Origin: Bacteroidales bacterium
GTDB taxonomy: Bacteria > Bacteroidota > Bacteroidia > Bacteroidales > UBA7960
DNA: 43,588 nucleotides
Reading direction: 5' to 3'
NCBI GenBank assembly: GCA_007125585.1
Contig: SLCY01000086.1
Coordinates: forward strand, 1-43,588
This document shows, in pieces, positions 8,238 through 16,074 of the stretch (within the stretch, counting starts at the first letter, position 1; every line of letters starts with the position of its first letter). The notes beneath the pieces were generated by a model. The model ran no database searches. It was not told the origin of the DNA and saw only the letters and a program-made list of their open reading frames with translations. Made by a program: the position numbers and the translations under genes.

Positions 8238-9440
8238 TCACAGCTTTTCAATGACCATGGCGATGCCCTGACCCACGCCTATGCACATGGTACAAAGCGC
8301 CCTTTTAGCATTTTTACGTTGCAGCTGATAGAATGCGGTGGTTGCCAGCCGGGCACCGCTCATGCCCAGTGGATGGCCCAGTGCGATGGCCCCACCCAGG
8401 GGGTTGATGCGCGGATCATCGTCCTCCAGGCCAAGTGTGCGGATACATCCCAGCGCCTGTGCGGCGAAGGCTTCGTTAAGCTCTATGATATCCATCTGGT
8501 CAAGCCTTAAGCCCAGGCGCTTCAGAAGGGCATTGGTGGCAGGCACAGGTCCCATCCCCATAATACGGGGGGCCACACCGGCTACCGCCATCCCCAGGAT
8601 CCTTGCCTTCGGCGTCAGGCCATATTCGTTTACGGCATAACCGGAGGCAATCAAAAGGGCTGCAGCACCGTCATTAACGCCCGAGGCATTTCCGGCGGTT
8701 ATCGTCCCATTGCTGCGGGTGACCGGCTTTAATGACGCCAGTTTTTCCAGGGAGGTCTTCCTGGGATGTTCATCGGTGCTTACACTCACCGGATCACCCT
8801 TTCGCTGGGGGATGATCACCGGGACAATCTCTTCAAACAACAATCCATCCTCCTGCGCCTCAAAAGCTTTTACCTGGCTCCAGTTCGCAAAGATATCCTG
8901 GTCTTCACGGCTGACCTTAAGGTCTTTTGCAATGTTCTCGGCCGTCTCCATCATGGATTCAGTACCGTACTCTTTGTCCATCTTCTTATTGACAAAGCGC
9001 CATCCGATGGTGGTATCGTACATCTTCACCGCCCGGGAAAAGGCCTTGTCAGCCTTGTCGATGACAAAAGGGGAACGCGACATGCTTTCAACGCCGCCGG
9101 CGATGATGATCTCCGCCTCCCCCGCCTTGATGGCACGGGCTGCAGTACCGATGGCATCCATCCCTGAGCCACACAACCTGTTGATGGTCACCCCCGGTAT
9201 ATGTTCCGGCAGTCCGGCAAGCAACAACGCCATCCTCGCTACATTCCGGTTATCCTCCCCGGCCTGGTTGGCACACCCCATCATCACATCGTCCACAGGC
9301 AAACGCTCCACAGACGGGAGCCTGTCCATGATGGCTTTTACCGGTATCGCTGCCAGGTCATCCGTCCTGACAGAAGAAAGACTGCCCCCATAACGGCCAA
9401 CCGGGGTGCGCACGGCATCACAGATAAATACTTCTCTCAT
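8238..9440 (-). CDS. Thiolase, closest in character to 3-oxoadipyl-CoA thiolase (PcaF/PaaJ type)
   Basis: 400 residues, the normal length for a degradative thiolase. It cleaves a 3-oxoacyl-CoA with CoA to acetyl-CoA and a shortened acyl-CoA. Catalytic residues are visible: Cys90 in INRLCGSG, His356 in IALGHPLG and Cys386 in CIGVGQG. The N-terminal pattern (AVRTPVGRYGGSLSSVRTDD, GCANQAGEDNRNVARM, TTIGWRFVN) matches what I know of PcaF/PaaJ beta-ketoadipyl-CoA thiolases better than AtoB/PhaA acetoacetyl-CoA thiolases. Its start overlaps the aminotransferase stop by four bases (ATGA), which suggests translational coupling. It is the last gene of a five-gene operon. By inference it performs the final carbon-carbon cleavage of the beta-amino acid route. 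For 3-oxoadipyl-CoA the products would be succinyl-CoA and acetyl-CoA. Confidence 0.9.
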   Translation of the reverse strand: MREVFICDAVRTPVGRYGGSLSSVRTDDLAAIPVKAIMDRLPSVERLPVDDVMMGCANQAGEDNRNVARMALLLAGLPEHIPGVTINRLCGSGMDAIGTAARAIKAGEAEIIIAGGVESMSRSPFVIDKADKAFSRAVKMYDTTIGWRFVNKKMDKEYGTESMMETAENIAKDLKVSREDQDIFANWSQVKAFEAQEDGLLFEEIVPVIIPQRKGDPVSVSTDEHPRKTSLEKLASLKPVTRSNGTITAGNASGVNDGAAALLIASGYAVNEYGLTPKARILGMAVAGVAPRIMGMGPVPATNALLKRLGLRLDQMDIIELNEAFAAQALGCIRTLGLEDDDPRINPLGGAIALGHPLGMSGARLATTAFYQLQRKNAKRALCTMCIGVGQGIAMVIEKL

Positions 9441-10810
9441 GGCAATTGAAAATTATCCTGGTGAATCTTCTCAAGCTTGGGCTTGATGAATTTGAACCCG
9501 TTCAACATGGCTTCTGTAAGTTTATCCACTTCCTTCTGTGAAATGGCCGTCGAAAACATACAGGCACAGGTGTTGATCATCATGATGCGTTCGTGGATGT
9601 AAAAATAGTCCAACAATTCGTTGACCAATGCCACGACTTCTTTCGGCTGATAGGCTTCACGATAGGTCTTCGGGGGGGTTGCCCTGAGATGAACCCGGAA
9701 CATGGATCCGGCACCGGTCAGCGAAACGGGGACATCGGCAATTTTTATGGCTTCTTCAATCTGCTTGATGGCGATTTGTGTCAGGGCGTTCAGCCGGAGG
9801 ACCGCTTCTCTGTCGAACAGCTCCATGGCCACACGGCCTGCCGTTGTGGTGACCGGGTTGGCTGAAAAAGTGCCCGAATGGGGAAAAAGGATCTTTTTTT
9901 CGCGCGGGTCGAGCACGCGCATCACGTCTGTGCGGCCGGCCAGTGCACCCACAGGGAATCCTCCGCCGATGATCTTGCCCAGCGCAGTCATATCAGGGCG
10001 CACAGAATATTTCTCCTGGGCTCCCCCGTAATGCACACGCAAGGTGACCACTTCATCAAACACCAGCAAAGCACCGTTCTTGCGCGTCCAGTCATACAAT
10101 GCCTCAACAAACCCGTTGGTGCCCGGAACAAGTCCTACACGATGCGGCACCGGGTCGATGATCACGCAGGCGATCTTGTCTGCCTGCCGATCCAGAATGG
10201 CAATGGTCTTTTCAATATCATTGAAGGGAAAAACGACCACATCGTCAAGCACCCCCTGGGGTGTACCGTGTGCCAGTGGCACGCTGTTGGGCTGATGTAT
10301 GTCTCCCCACTGCGACGGGGCTGACGTCTGGCTGATCTCCGCAAAATCATATGTCCCGTGGTAAGCTCCCTCGGCCTTGGCAATCTTGGGGCGGCCGGTG
10401 TACGCCCTCGATGCCTTGATCATCGTCATCACGGCCTCGGTACCCGAGTTCACAAAACGTACCTTCTCAAATCCGGGGACCCTGTCACAGAGCAACTGTG
10501 CAAACAACACCTCAGCCTCGGTAGCCATGGTGTAGGCTGTCCCTTTTTGCAACTGTTCGATGACGGCATTGACAATGTCAGGATGGGCGTGCCCATGGAT
10601 AAGGGATGCCATGTTGTTGGCAAAGTCAAGACGCCGGATGCCGTCAACATCGGTAACATAGCATCCTGACGCACCGGCCGCATAAAATGGATGGGGCCTG
10701 CGAAACACCGTGTTGCGGCTCACTCCGCCGGTAATGACCTCACAGGCCTGCTTGTATATCTCTTCGCCGCTGCGCTTCGGCTTCATAGATTCTGTCACCT
10801 TGATGTTCAT
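9437..10810 (-). CDS. Class III PLP aminotransferase, GSA/beta-amino-acid type
   Basis: 457 residues of the class III (fold type I) family related to glutamate-1-semialdehyde aminomutase and to beta-phenylalanine aminotransferases. Visible elements are GGVSRNT near residue 30 (the region that in beta-amino-acid transaminases carries a substrate-binding Arg), NSGTEAV (121-127), AYHG (149-152), FDEV with Asp252, and PLP lysine Lys279 in ALGKIIGGGFPVGA. The loop that usually reads EPVxGN is DPVPHRVG here, placing an extra His-Arg pair near the active site. HemL is unlikely given this change and the catabolic operon. By context it would transaminate the beta-amino acid made by the upstream aminomutase to a beta-keto acid. 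A 121-base gap separates it from the CoA-transferase B gene, whereas its 3' end overlaps the thiolase. Substrate is inference. Confidence 0.85.
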   Translation of the reverse strand: MNIKVTESMKPKRSGEEIYKQACEVITGGVSRNTVFRRPHPFYAAGASGCYVTDVDGIRRLDFANNMASLIHGHAHPDIVNAVIEQLQKGTAYTMATEAEVLFAQLLCDRVPGFEKVRFVNSGTEAVMTMIKASRAYTGRPKIAKAEGAYHGTYDFAEISQTSAPSQWGDIHQPNSVPLAHGTPQGVLDDVVVFPFNDIEKTIAILDRQADKIACVIIDPVPHRVGLVPGTNGFVEALYDWTRKNGALLVFDEVVTLRVHYGGAQEKYSVRPDMTALGKIIGGGFPVGALAGRTDVMRVLDPREKKILFPHSGTFSANPVTTTAGRVAMELFDREAVLRLNALTQIAIKQIEEAIKIADVPVSLTGAGSMFRVHLRATPPKTYREAYQPKEVVALVNELLDYFYIHERIMMINTCACMFSTAISQKEVDKLTEAMLNGFKFIKPKLEKIHQDNFQLP

Positions 10811-10875
10811 GAATGATATATATGTTGTCTCTGGGAAATGTTATTGTTTGCATTGTGATGGTGGCTGAATAACTA

Positions 10876-10888
10876 ATATGATTCATAT
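10876..10888. promoter_or_regulatory. Perfect 13-base dyad inside the operon gap
   Basis: ATATGA-T-TCATAT is a perfect inverted repeat about 66 bases before the aminotransferase start, in the only long gap (10811-10931) among the last four genes. It could be an operator or part of an internal 5' structure. No TAnnTTTG box was found beside it, so function is a guess. Confidence 0.3.
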
Positions 10889-10931
10889 ATGAGCCATTTG
10901 CACCCCATGGGCACCTCTGTCAGGGCTGCTT

Positions 10932-11585
10932 TCATTGATTCAACCTGGCTTCCGTCTGCCCTTGCAGGTATTCAAAAGATACCCCGGGTGCAAGTTCTTT
11001 CACAAAAAGGCCTTCGCCGGCGACATCAATGATGGCCAAGTCGGTGTATATCCTGTCTACCACACCTTTCCCCGTGAGCGGGTAGGTGCATTGTTTCACA
11101 ATTTTCGGCATGCCGGTCTTGGTGACATGCTTGCTGATCACGTAAATGGTCTTCACGCCCGCCACCAGGTCCATCGCACCCCCAACAGCAGGGATGGCAC
11201 CGGGCTCGCCGGTCGACCAGTTGGCCAGGTCGCCGCTTTCCGACACCTGCAATGCCCCCAGGACACAGATGTCAATATGCTTTCCGCGTATCATCGTGAA
11301 ACTGTCGGCATGATGAAAATAACAGGCACCGGGGACAGCCGTGACACATTTCTTGCCTGCATTGATCAGCTCAGGGTTTTCTTTTCCGGGCTCAGGAGCA
11401 GGCCCCATGCCCAGCAAGCCGTTCTCGGTATGATAAATGACCTCCCGCCCCTCCGGCACAAGACCTGAAACAAGCTCCGGGATGCCTATCCCAAGGTTTA
11501 CATAAGCTCCATTGGGAATGTCCAAGGCAACCTTTCTTGCCATCTCATGAACATCCCAGCCCGTTTTTTTCTTGTTATCTACCAT
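10932..11585 (-). CDS. 3-oxoacid CoA-transferase subunit B, PcaJ-like
   Basis: 217 residues. The beta subunit of a family I CoA-transferase carries the catalytic glutamate that forms the CoA thioester intermediate: Glu54 in TENGLLGMG. GAYVNLGIGIPELV is the standard N-terminal motif. Several stretches read as PcaJ (3-oxoadipate:succinyl-CoA transferase) rather than ScoB/AtoA: FHHADSFTMIRG, GDLANWSTGEPGAIPAVGG, HVTKTG and CTYPLTG followed by RIYTDLA. The start overlaps the stop of subunit A by seven bases, so the two are almost certainly translated together. In the proposed pathway it activates the beta-keto acid, using succinyl-CoA as donor, for the thiolase encoded downstream. Activity on acetoacetate cannot be excluded from sequence alone. 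Confidence 0.9.
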   Translation of the reverse strand: MVDNKKKTGWDVHEMARKVALDIPNGAYVNLGIGIPELVSGLVPEGREVIYHTENGLLGMGPAPEPGKENPELINAGKKCVTAVPGACYFHHADSFTMIRGKHIDICVLGALQVSESGDLANWSTGEPGAIPAVGGAMDLVAGVKTIYVISKHVTKTGMPKIVKQCTYPLTGKGVVDRIYTDLAIIDVAGEGLFVKELAPGVSFEYLQGQTEARLNQ

Positions 11586-12292
11586 GGGTACCTCCTGTCT
11601 TCTGCAACAAGCGTTGACTCATCCATTGGGTCCTTCACCCCGACGACCCTGTTTACAAAAATGCCCGGCGTAACAACCGCTTCAGGGTCTATCCCGCCCA
11701 GCTCCACAATCTTCGCGGCCTGAACAATGGTCTTTTCCGCAGCAGTGCACATGACCGGGCCAAAATTCCTGGCCGTCTTGTTGTAGACCAAATTCCCGTA
11801 CCTGTCTGCCATCCTGCACTTCACCAACGAAAAGTCTGCCCGTATCGCATGTTCCAGCACAAATGTCTGCCCGTTAAAGACCCTGGTCTCTTTTCCCTCA
11901 GCAAGCGGCGTGTTTACCCCGGTGGGAGTAAAAAAGGCAGGGATGCCGGCACCCCCCGCACGTATTCGCTCGGCAAGGGTCCCCTGGGGAACCAGCTCCA
12001 GCTCTATCTCACCACGATGGAACAATTCGGGAAACACCTTTGAATTGGTCGTCCTCGGAAAAGAACAGACCATCTTTTTTACCTGCCTGTTCCCGATCAG
12101 CGCCGCAAGCCCTACATGGCCACTGCCCGTATTGTTGCTTACCACCGTGAGGTCTTTCGCACCATGATCTATCAGTGCATGCAGCAACTCTATGGGACTG
12201 CCTGCCTCACCAAACCCGCTGACCATCACAAGAGCACCATCAAAAATATCAGCAACCGCTTCAGCAGGTGAAGGGACAATTTTGTTTATCAT
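11579..12292 (-). CDS. 3-oxoacid CoA-transferase subunit A, PcaI-like
   Basis: 237 residues, the alpha subunit that builds the CoA pocket with subunit B. Typical elements are VSGFGEAGSPIELL near residues 24-37, DLTVVSNNTGSGHVGLAALI, ELVPQGTLAERIRAGGAGIP, LAEGKETR and PGIFVNRVV near the end. The segment VCSFPRTTNSKVFPELFHRG is closer to PcaI (CSFPR...VFDEL) than to ScoA/AtoD, where this region differs. That again points to a dicarboxylic beta-keto acid such as 3-oxoadipate. It follows the aminomutase gene after a 77-base spacer that contains only a small GGCCG/CGGCC hairpin (12330-12345), and it overlaps subunit B. Confidence 0.9.
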   Translation of the reverse strand: MINKIVPSPAEAVADIFDGALVMVSGFGEAGSPIELLHALIDHGAKDLTVVSNNTGSGHVGLAALIGNRQVKKMVCSFPRTTNSKVFPELFHRGEIELELVPQGTLAERIRAGGAGIPAFFTPTGVNTPLAEGKETRVFNGQTFVLEHAIRADFSLVKCRMADRYGNLVYNKTARNFGPVMCTAAEKTIVQAAKIVELGGIDPEAVVTPGIFVNRVVGVKDPMDESTLVAEDRRYPW

Positions 12293-12369
12293 CTTTTTTG
12301 AAACTTAAAGGTTGATCCGTTGACAAATGGGCCGGCTTAGCGGCCTGATCATCGCTTCCCCCGTGTGGG

Positions 12370-13992
12370 TCATTCCGTTTTGTCCATCCTTTTTTCCAGG
12401 TTTTCGGCAAGGGTCCTTTCAATCTCTGCAAGCTCATCCTCATAGAAATACTTGTCTGAATCAAAAGGTTCAAGCTTTTCAATGGCATTTTGTTTCTCAT
12501 CGTACTTTGCCAGATAAACCTCATCCAGCCACTCCATATTCCGCCCTTCGTTGAACTTCAATGCAAACACCTTCTCCCCTTTCACCTCAAGGGTGCCAAG
12601 CAAAGATACCTTGCCCGCCGAAGAGGTCATGGTGATATACCTTGATGGGCGGTTGATGGATGCCAATGACCGGTAAACCTTGCTGAAAACCTTATGGATA
12701 TCCGCCAGTGATGCCGTAAAATAATGGTGTTCTCCGGTGGGACGGGCACAATACATTGAATGAAAGCCAACCGACAGCATGGCCAGAATGTTGCCCAGGT
12801 CGATCCAGTTCCGGGCAGAACGGTCCACATCAACCTTTCCGCTGTCGTCAGTAAACAGGCTGATATGGTTCATTACAGGACTCTGGCTCTTCACCACGAC
12901 GCCATGATCCTTTAGCCGGCGTATGGCAGCGATGGTAGAAGGATTCAGGACCTCCCTGGGGGTTGAAAAGTGCGACATCATCACAACCTGGACCCCATGA
13001 TCATTGAGTTTCCGGTACAAGGCCAGGAACCTGTCATAATCCCTGCCCAGTATCATTTCAGGATGATAGGTAAGCACCCTGGTGCCAAGACGCAATGTTT
13101 TAATATGCAAAAACCCGTCGTCCTCAATGAACGGAAGAACGTATTTCTCAAGTCTGTCAAATGGCATATAAGCTGCATCTCCACCGGTAATCAACACATC
13201 GCTGACCTCTTTATGCCTCTTCAGATAACCCAGAATCTGGCCGATGTCTTCCTGAACAAACATGTCTTCATCTCCCCTGACCTGGGCATGGCGAAAGCAG
13301 TAGGTGCAAAAAGTAAAACAGTTCTGGGTCGTTTTATCAAAAACCAGATGGCATTGGGGATATTTGTGCTGGCTGCCCCTGAGGATCTCCAACTCCCCTT
13401 CCTCGTTCACAAACCATGGTTTGTTCAACAATTGTTTGCCGTCATGGGGATTGGTTTGTCGCTGATATTCCTTAACAATCCTTTCCCTTTCCCCTGCAGA
13501 CTCTGCCTCACTGTAAGCCTTCACAACATCATCCCTGATCATACCCGGCTGCGGGAACACCAACTGAAACAATGAATCTTTTGCAAAATCATTCCAGTCG
13601 ATTTTGTTAAGGACATGCTTTGTCGCCAGGAAACGGTAAACCTCAATGAAGAGTTCGCGCTCCCTGATAAAGCCGATCTCGATACCATTCTTTTCCAACA
13701 CCTCAACGATCTCCCTGAATCCCTGCAAACCGGCATAACGTTCTTTCCCGGTAAATAAAAACGGGGCCGATTCCATGATCCCGGAATACTGCGGATAACA
13801 CGATTGCAACCTTGAAAGCAGTCCGCCAGGCAACAGGTTTTCTTCCCTGATCACCTCCCGGACATCATCAGCATAATGATAACGATCCATTATTTTCTGA
13901 ATCACATCCTGCTGGATCAGGTCCTTCGCCCCTGACCCCCGCCTTCCATGTTGCTCGCTTACCGATGGTTTAAAAGTGCCTGATTGAGCCAT
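12370..13992 (-). CDS. KamA-family radical SAM/PLP aminomutase with non-lysine pocket
   Basis: 540 residues, longer than the roughly 416-residue clostridial lysine 2,3-aminomutase because of an N-terminal extension. The family shifts an amino group from C2 to C3 using a [4Fe-4S]-SAM radical and PLP. The cluster motif is C225-x3-C229-x2-C232. Arg234 sits where KamA Arg134 holds the substrate carboxylate. VLITGGDAAYMPFDRL is the usual GGD region. Lys461 in SSAGKVSLLG aligns with the PLP lysine of GGGGK (KamA Lys337). The two aspartates that bind the lysine epsilon-amine (KamA Asp293, Asp330) align with Ala416 (next to Arg417) and Thr454. A lysine substrate is therefore unlikely. The glutamate enzyme's reported Lys/Asn pair is also absent. 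First gene of the operon, with its own predicted promoter. Substrate unknown; 2-aminoadipate is proposed. Confidence 0.88.
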   Translation of the reverse strand: MAQSGTFKPSVSEQHGRRGSGAKDLIQQDVIQKIMDRYHYADDVREVIREENLLPGGLLSRLQSCYPQYSGIMESAPFLFTGKERYAGLQGFREIVEVLEKNGIEIGFIRERELFIEVYRFLATKHVLNKIDWNDFAKDSLFQLVFPQPGMIRDDVVKAYSEAESAGERERIVKEYQRQTNPHDGKQLLNKPWFVNEEGELEILRGSQHKYPQCHLVFDKTTQNCFTFCTYCFRHAQVRGDEDMFVQEDIGQILGYLKRHKEVSDVLITGGDAAYMPFDRLEKYVLPFIEDDGFLHIKTLRLGTRVLTYHPEMILGRDYDRFLALYRKLNDHGVQVVMMSHFSTPREVLNPSTIAAIRRLKDHGVVVKSQSPVMNHISLFTDDSGKVDVDRSARNWIDLGNILAMLSVGFHSMYCARPTGEHHYFTASLADIHKVFSKVYRSLASINRPSRYITMTSSAGKVSLLGTLEVKGEKVFALKFNEGRNMEWLDEVYLAKYDEKQNAIEKLEPFDSDKYFYEDELAEIERTLAENLEKRMDKTE

Positions 13993-14056
13993 TGTTATTA
14001 TATTTAGCTGTTTTACAAACTATTAGATACAGTTTATTGTGCTGTTAAACTACATG

Positions 14057-14064
14057 CAAAGGTA
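14057..14064 (-). promoter_or_regulatory. Bacteroidota-type -7 box for the aminomutase operon
   Basis: The minus strand reads TACCTTTG, matching TAnnTTTG, giving a leader of about 60 bases before the aminomutase ATG. The 13993-14192 interval contains no gene that I recognise. No -33 element at consensus spacing is clear. Confidence 0.45.
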
Positions 14065-14192
14065 ATTGAATCCACTGACATTAACCAGCAAGAATTTGAA
14101 AATTATACGCCTTGTCCGAAACAATTTGTAACGAAACCGGAAAGCAGAACATACAAACAGTAAAAGAAAAATGCAACCCGCTGCCCCGCATA

Positions 14193-15083
14193 TCATACCA
14201 TTTGCTCCAGGGCATCCCTCAATGTCTCTATTCCTGCTTTTCTGGCAGGATCGCCACTATGCTCATAGGCTGCCACAAGGTTGTTCAGCATTCGCAAAAC
14301 GATCTCTTTGTTGCTGCACGGTTCAAAGAAAGTGGGTATGGGATCAAGGTCAAGTTTACGGAGGAAGTCATTGATCTCCTTCTCTGAAAACAACGCACCG
14401 TCGCTGAAAGCATTGATATAGAAAAGTGGCTTATCATCACGCATCAGCAGGGTTTCTGTGTCGATCGTCTCACCCATGTAAGCCAGGACAAAGTGTTCAG
14501 GCAAATTGACCCCCATGATGGGCAGATTCACCCTCCGGGCCACCGTCATATACAGGATGCCAATACTCAGCGGGTTGCCTTGACGGCTCTGCAACACCCT
14601 GTTGATAAATGAATTGTCCGGGTGATGATAATCTTCAATATTCCCCCTGAAGCGGTGCATTCTGTAAAAAACATGGTTAAAAACCTTCACCTGCTCCAAA
14701 GCCGTCAGATTGTCGTTCATCTCCAACCACACATCCTTCCGGATCCTGTCGATCTCCTTCCTGATGTTTTCTTCCTGCACATCAGGATAGTGATGTTTGG
14801 TCACCAGCAACCAGGCGTTCAAAAGATCATCCTGTTCATTGCTTGCAGCATAGGCTGTCAACGCATGCAAAATCGTCTCGTTACGGATCTGCTGCACCAG
14901 CAACCCAACACGACTGCGCAAATTTTCGTCTGTAATATGCGCCAACTCCTGTTCAAGAAAAGGGATGGCATCATGGCCATGGTGACGTATCTTGCCTGCA
15001 ATGTCCCTGAAAATATCCGGATCGGGCTCATCGATCATGCTCACCAATGCCTGTATTTCCCTGTTTGTCGTCCTGTTGGCCAT
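14193..15083 (-). CDS. SirB1-type transglutaminase-like family protein
   Basis: 296 residues. The SirB1 family has a transglutaminase-like core and, in proteobacteria, often sits near prmC and kdsA. Its biochemical role is not established. Visible features are a helical N-terminal region of about 90 residues, then the core with YHHPDNSFINRVLQSRQGNPLSIGILYM (about 147-174; the GNPLSI segment is a family signature), RVNLPIMGVNLPEHFVLAY, and a C-terminal DPIPTFFEPCSNKEIVLRML. The expected cysteine of an active transglutaminase is not evident at GNPLSIG, as is usual in SirB1 proteins, so enzymatic activity is doubtful. It lies 24 bases after the nucleoside phosphorylase gene and is probably co-transcribed with it. 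The aminomutase operon has its own promoter. Confidence 0.75.
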   Translation of the reverse strand: MANRTTNREIQALVSMIDEPDPDIFRDIAGKIRHHGHDAIPFLEQELAHITDENLRSRVGLLVQQIRNETILHALTAYAASNEQDDLLNAWLLVTKHHYPDVQEENIRKEIDRIRKDVWLEMNDNLTALEQVKVFNHVFYRMHRFRGNIEDYHHPDNSFINRVLQSRQGNPLSIGILYMTVARRVNLPIMGVNLPEHFVLAYMGETIDTETLLMRDDKPLFYINAFSDGALFSEKEINDFLRKLDLDPIPTFFEPCSNKEIVLRMLNNLVAAYEHSGDPARKAGIETLRDALEQMV

Positions 15084-15107
15084 GTGGTTTCGTTTAACGT
15101 TTTACGG

Positions 15108-15995
15108 TTAGGAGCCGACGAGCCTGTCCAGCACATAACGTATCATTTCATCCACAGATTTTTTATAATCCTTGCTGTATTCTTTTCTTGACCTGTTGGC
15201 GATCACATCGCATACCGTCAAGGTATGATGTCCGAGTATTTTCCCCAGCGCATACAAGGCAGAGGTCTCCATCTCAAAATTGATGATCCGCTGGTTCTCA
15301 TAACGGAAACTTTCAATTTTTTGATTCATTTCCGGAAAAGCAAGCGGTATGCGCAACTCCCTTCCCTGTGGCCCGAAAAACCCATTGGCTGTTGCCGTGA
15401 TCCCCTGGCGCAATTCAGGAGCTATCTTGTCCAGCAGCGATTTGGATGCAGGCACAATATATGGCGCGGACAACTTGTCGCTCCATGCGGTATGTTTTAC
15501 AAATGCTTCTGCCATGGCTCCCTCTGTAAGTGCATCGTCATGGCGGTAAAAATGCAACAGGCCGTCAAAACCCAAACCAAAACGGGAAGCGACAAAAGAA
15601 TCTACGGGAATATCAGGCTGAAGGGCCCCCGATGTGCCCAGCCGGATGATATTCAAAGAAGTATGCTTTTCTTTTGGAATGCGCTTTTCCAGGTCAATAT
15701 TCACCGCGGCATCCAGCTCATTCAGTACGATATCAATGTTGTCTGTCCCGATACCGGTCGAGAGCACCGTGATGCGCTCATTTTTACAATATCCCGTATG
15801 GGTGCGGAACTCCCTGTTGATTATCTCATGCTCTATCTTGTCGAAATAGCCCGATATCATGGAAACCCTCTGCTGATCTCCCACCACAATCACGGTCCCG
15901 GCAATGTGTTCAGGCCGCAGATTCAAATGATAGAGGCTTCCGTCCGGATTGATGATAAGCTCCGATTCTTTAAACTTTCTCATGGCTTGTGTCAT
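15108..15995 (-). CDS. Nucleoside phosphorylase (uridine phosphorylase-like)
   Basis: 295 residues of the PNP/UDP phosphorylase family (hexameric type I), which cleaves nucleosides with phosphate to base and pentose-1-phosphate in salvage. Seen: VIVVGDQQRVSMIS near the N-terminus (the GDPxR phosphate-site equivalent reads GDQQR), STGIGTDNIDIVLNEL, RLGTSGALQPDIPVD, and NFEMETSALYALGKILGH with the family Glu-Met-Glu motif binding ribose. The C-terminal CDVIANRSRKEY follows. The overall pattern is nearer to uridine phosphorylase than to purine nucleoside phosphorylase. I cannot assign the base preference. The start MTQAMRKFKE has a second methionine five codons later that could equally be used. 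Confidence 0.85.
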   Translation of the reverse strand: MTQAMRKFKESELIINPDGSLYHLNLRPEHIAGTVIVVGDQQRVSMISGYFDKIEHEIINREFRTHTGYCKNERITVLSTGIGTDNIDIVLNELDAAVNIDLEKRIPKEKHTSLNIIRLGTSGALQPDIPVDSFVASRFGLGFDGLLHFYRHDDALTEGAMAEAFVKHTAWSDKLSAPYIVPASKSLLDKIAPELRQGITATANGFFGPQGRELRIPLAFPEMNQKIESFRYENQRIINFEMETSALYALGKILGHHTLTVCDVIANRSRKEYSKDYKKSVDEMIRYVLDRLVGS

Positions 15996-16017
15996 TTATA
16001 CCTGCTCCAAAAACGGA

Positions 16018-16025
16018 CAAAAATA
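16018..16025 (-). promoter_or_regulatory. Bacteroidota-type -7 box for the nucleoside phosphorylase gene
   Basis: The minus strand reads TATTTTTG (TAnnTTTG), 22 bases before the ATG at 15995. It faces the cinA box at 16075-16082, forming a divergent promoter region of about 100 AT-rich bases. Confidence 0.45.
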
Positions 16026-16074
16026 TCAATAATTAAAATAATTACCTAATTGCCCTCGCATAGCTTATAATCAT

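Noticed and set aside
9437-10810. Glutamate-1-semialdehyde aminomutase HemL
   Set aside because: The fold is shared, but the active-site loop differs and the gene is translationally coupled to a thiolase rather than placed with tetrapyrrole genes.
8238-12292. Aromatic beta-ketoadipate pathway cluster
   Set aside because: PcaIJF-like genes are present, but no ring-cleavage dioxygenase, cycloisomerase or lactonase is in the window. Instead an aminomutase and an aminotransferase are in the operon.
8238-13992. Clostridial-type lysine fermentation cluster (kam/kdd/kce/kal/ato)
   Set aside because: There is no 5,6-aminomutase, diaminohexanoate dehydrogenase, Kce or Kal. The aminomutase also lacks the aspartates that bind the lysine side chain.
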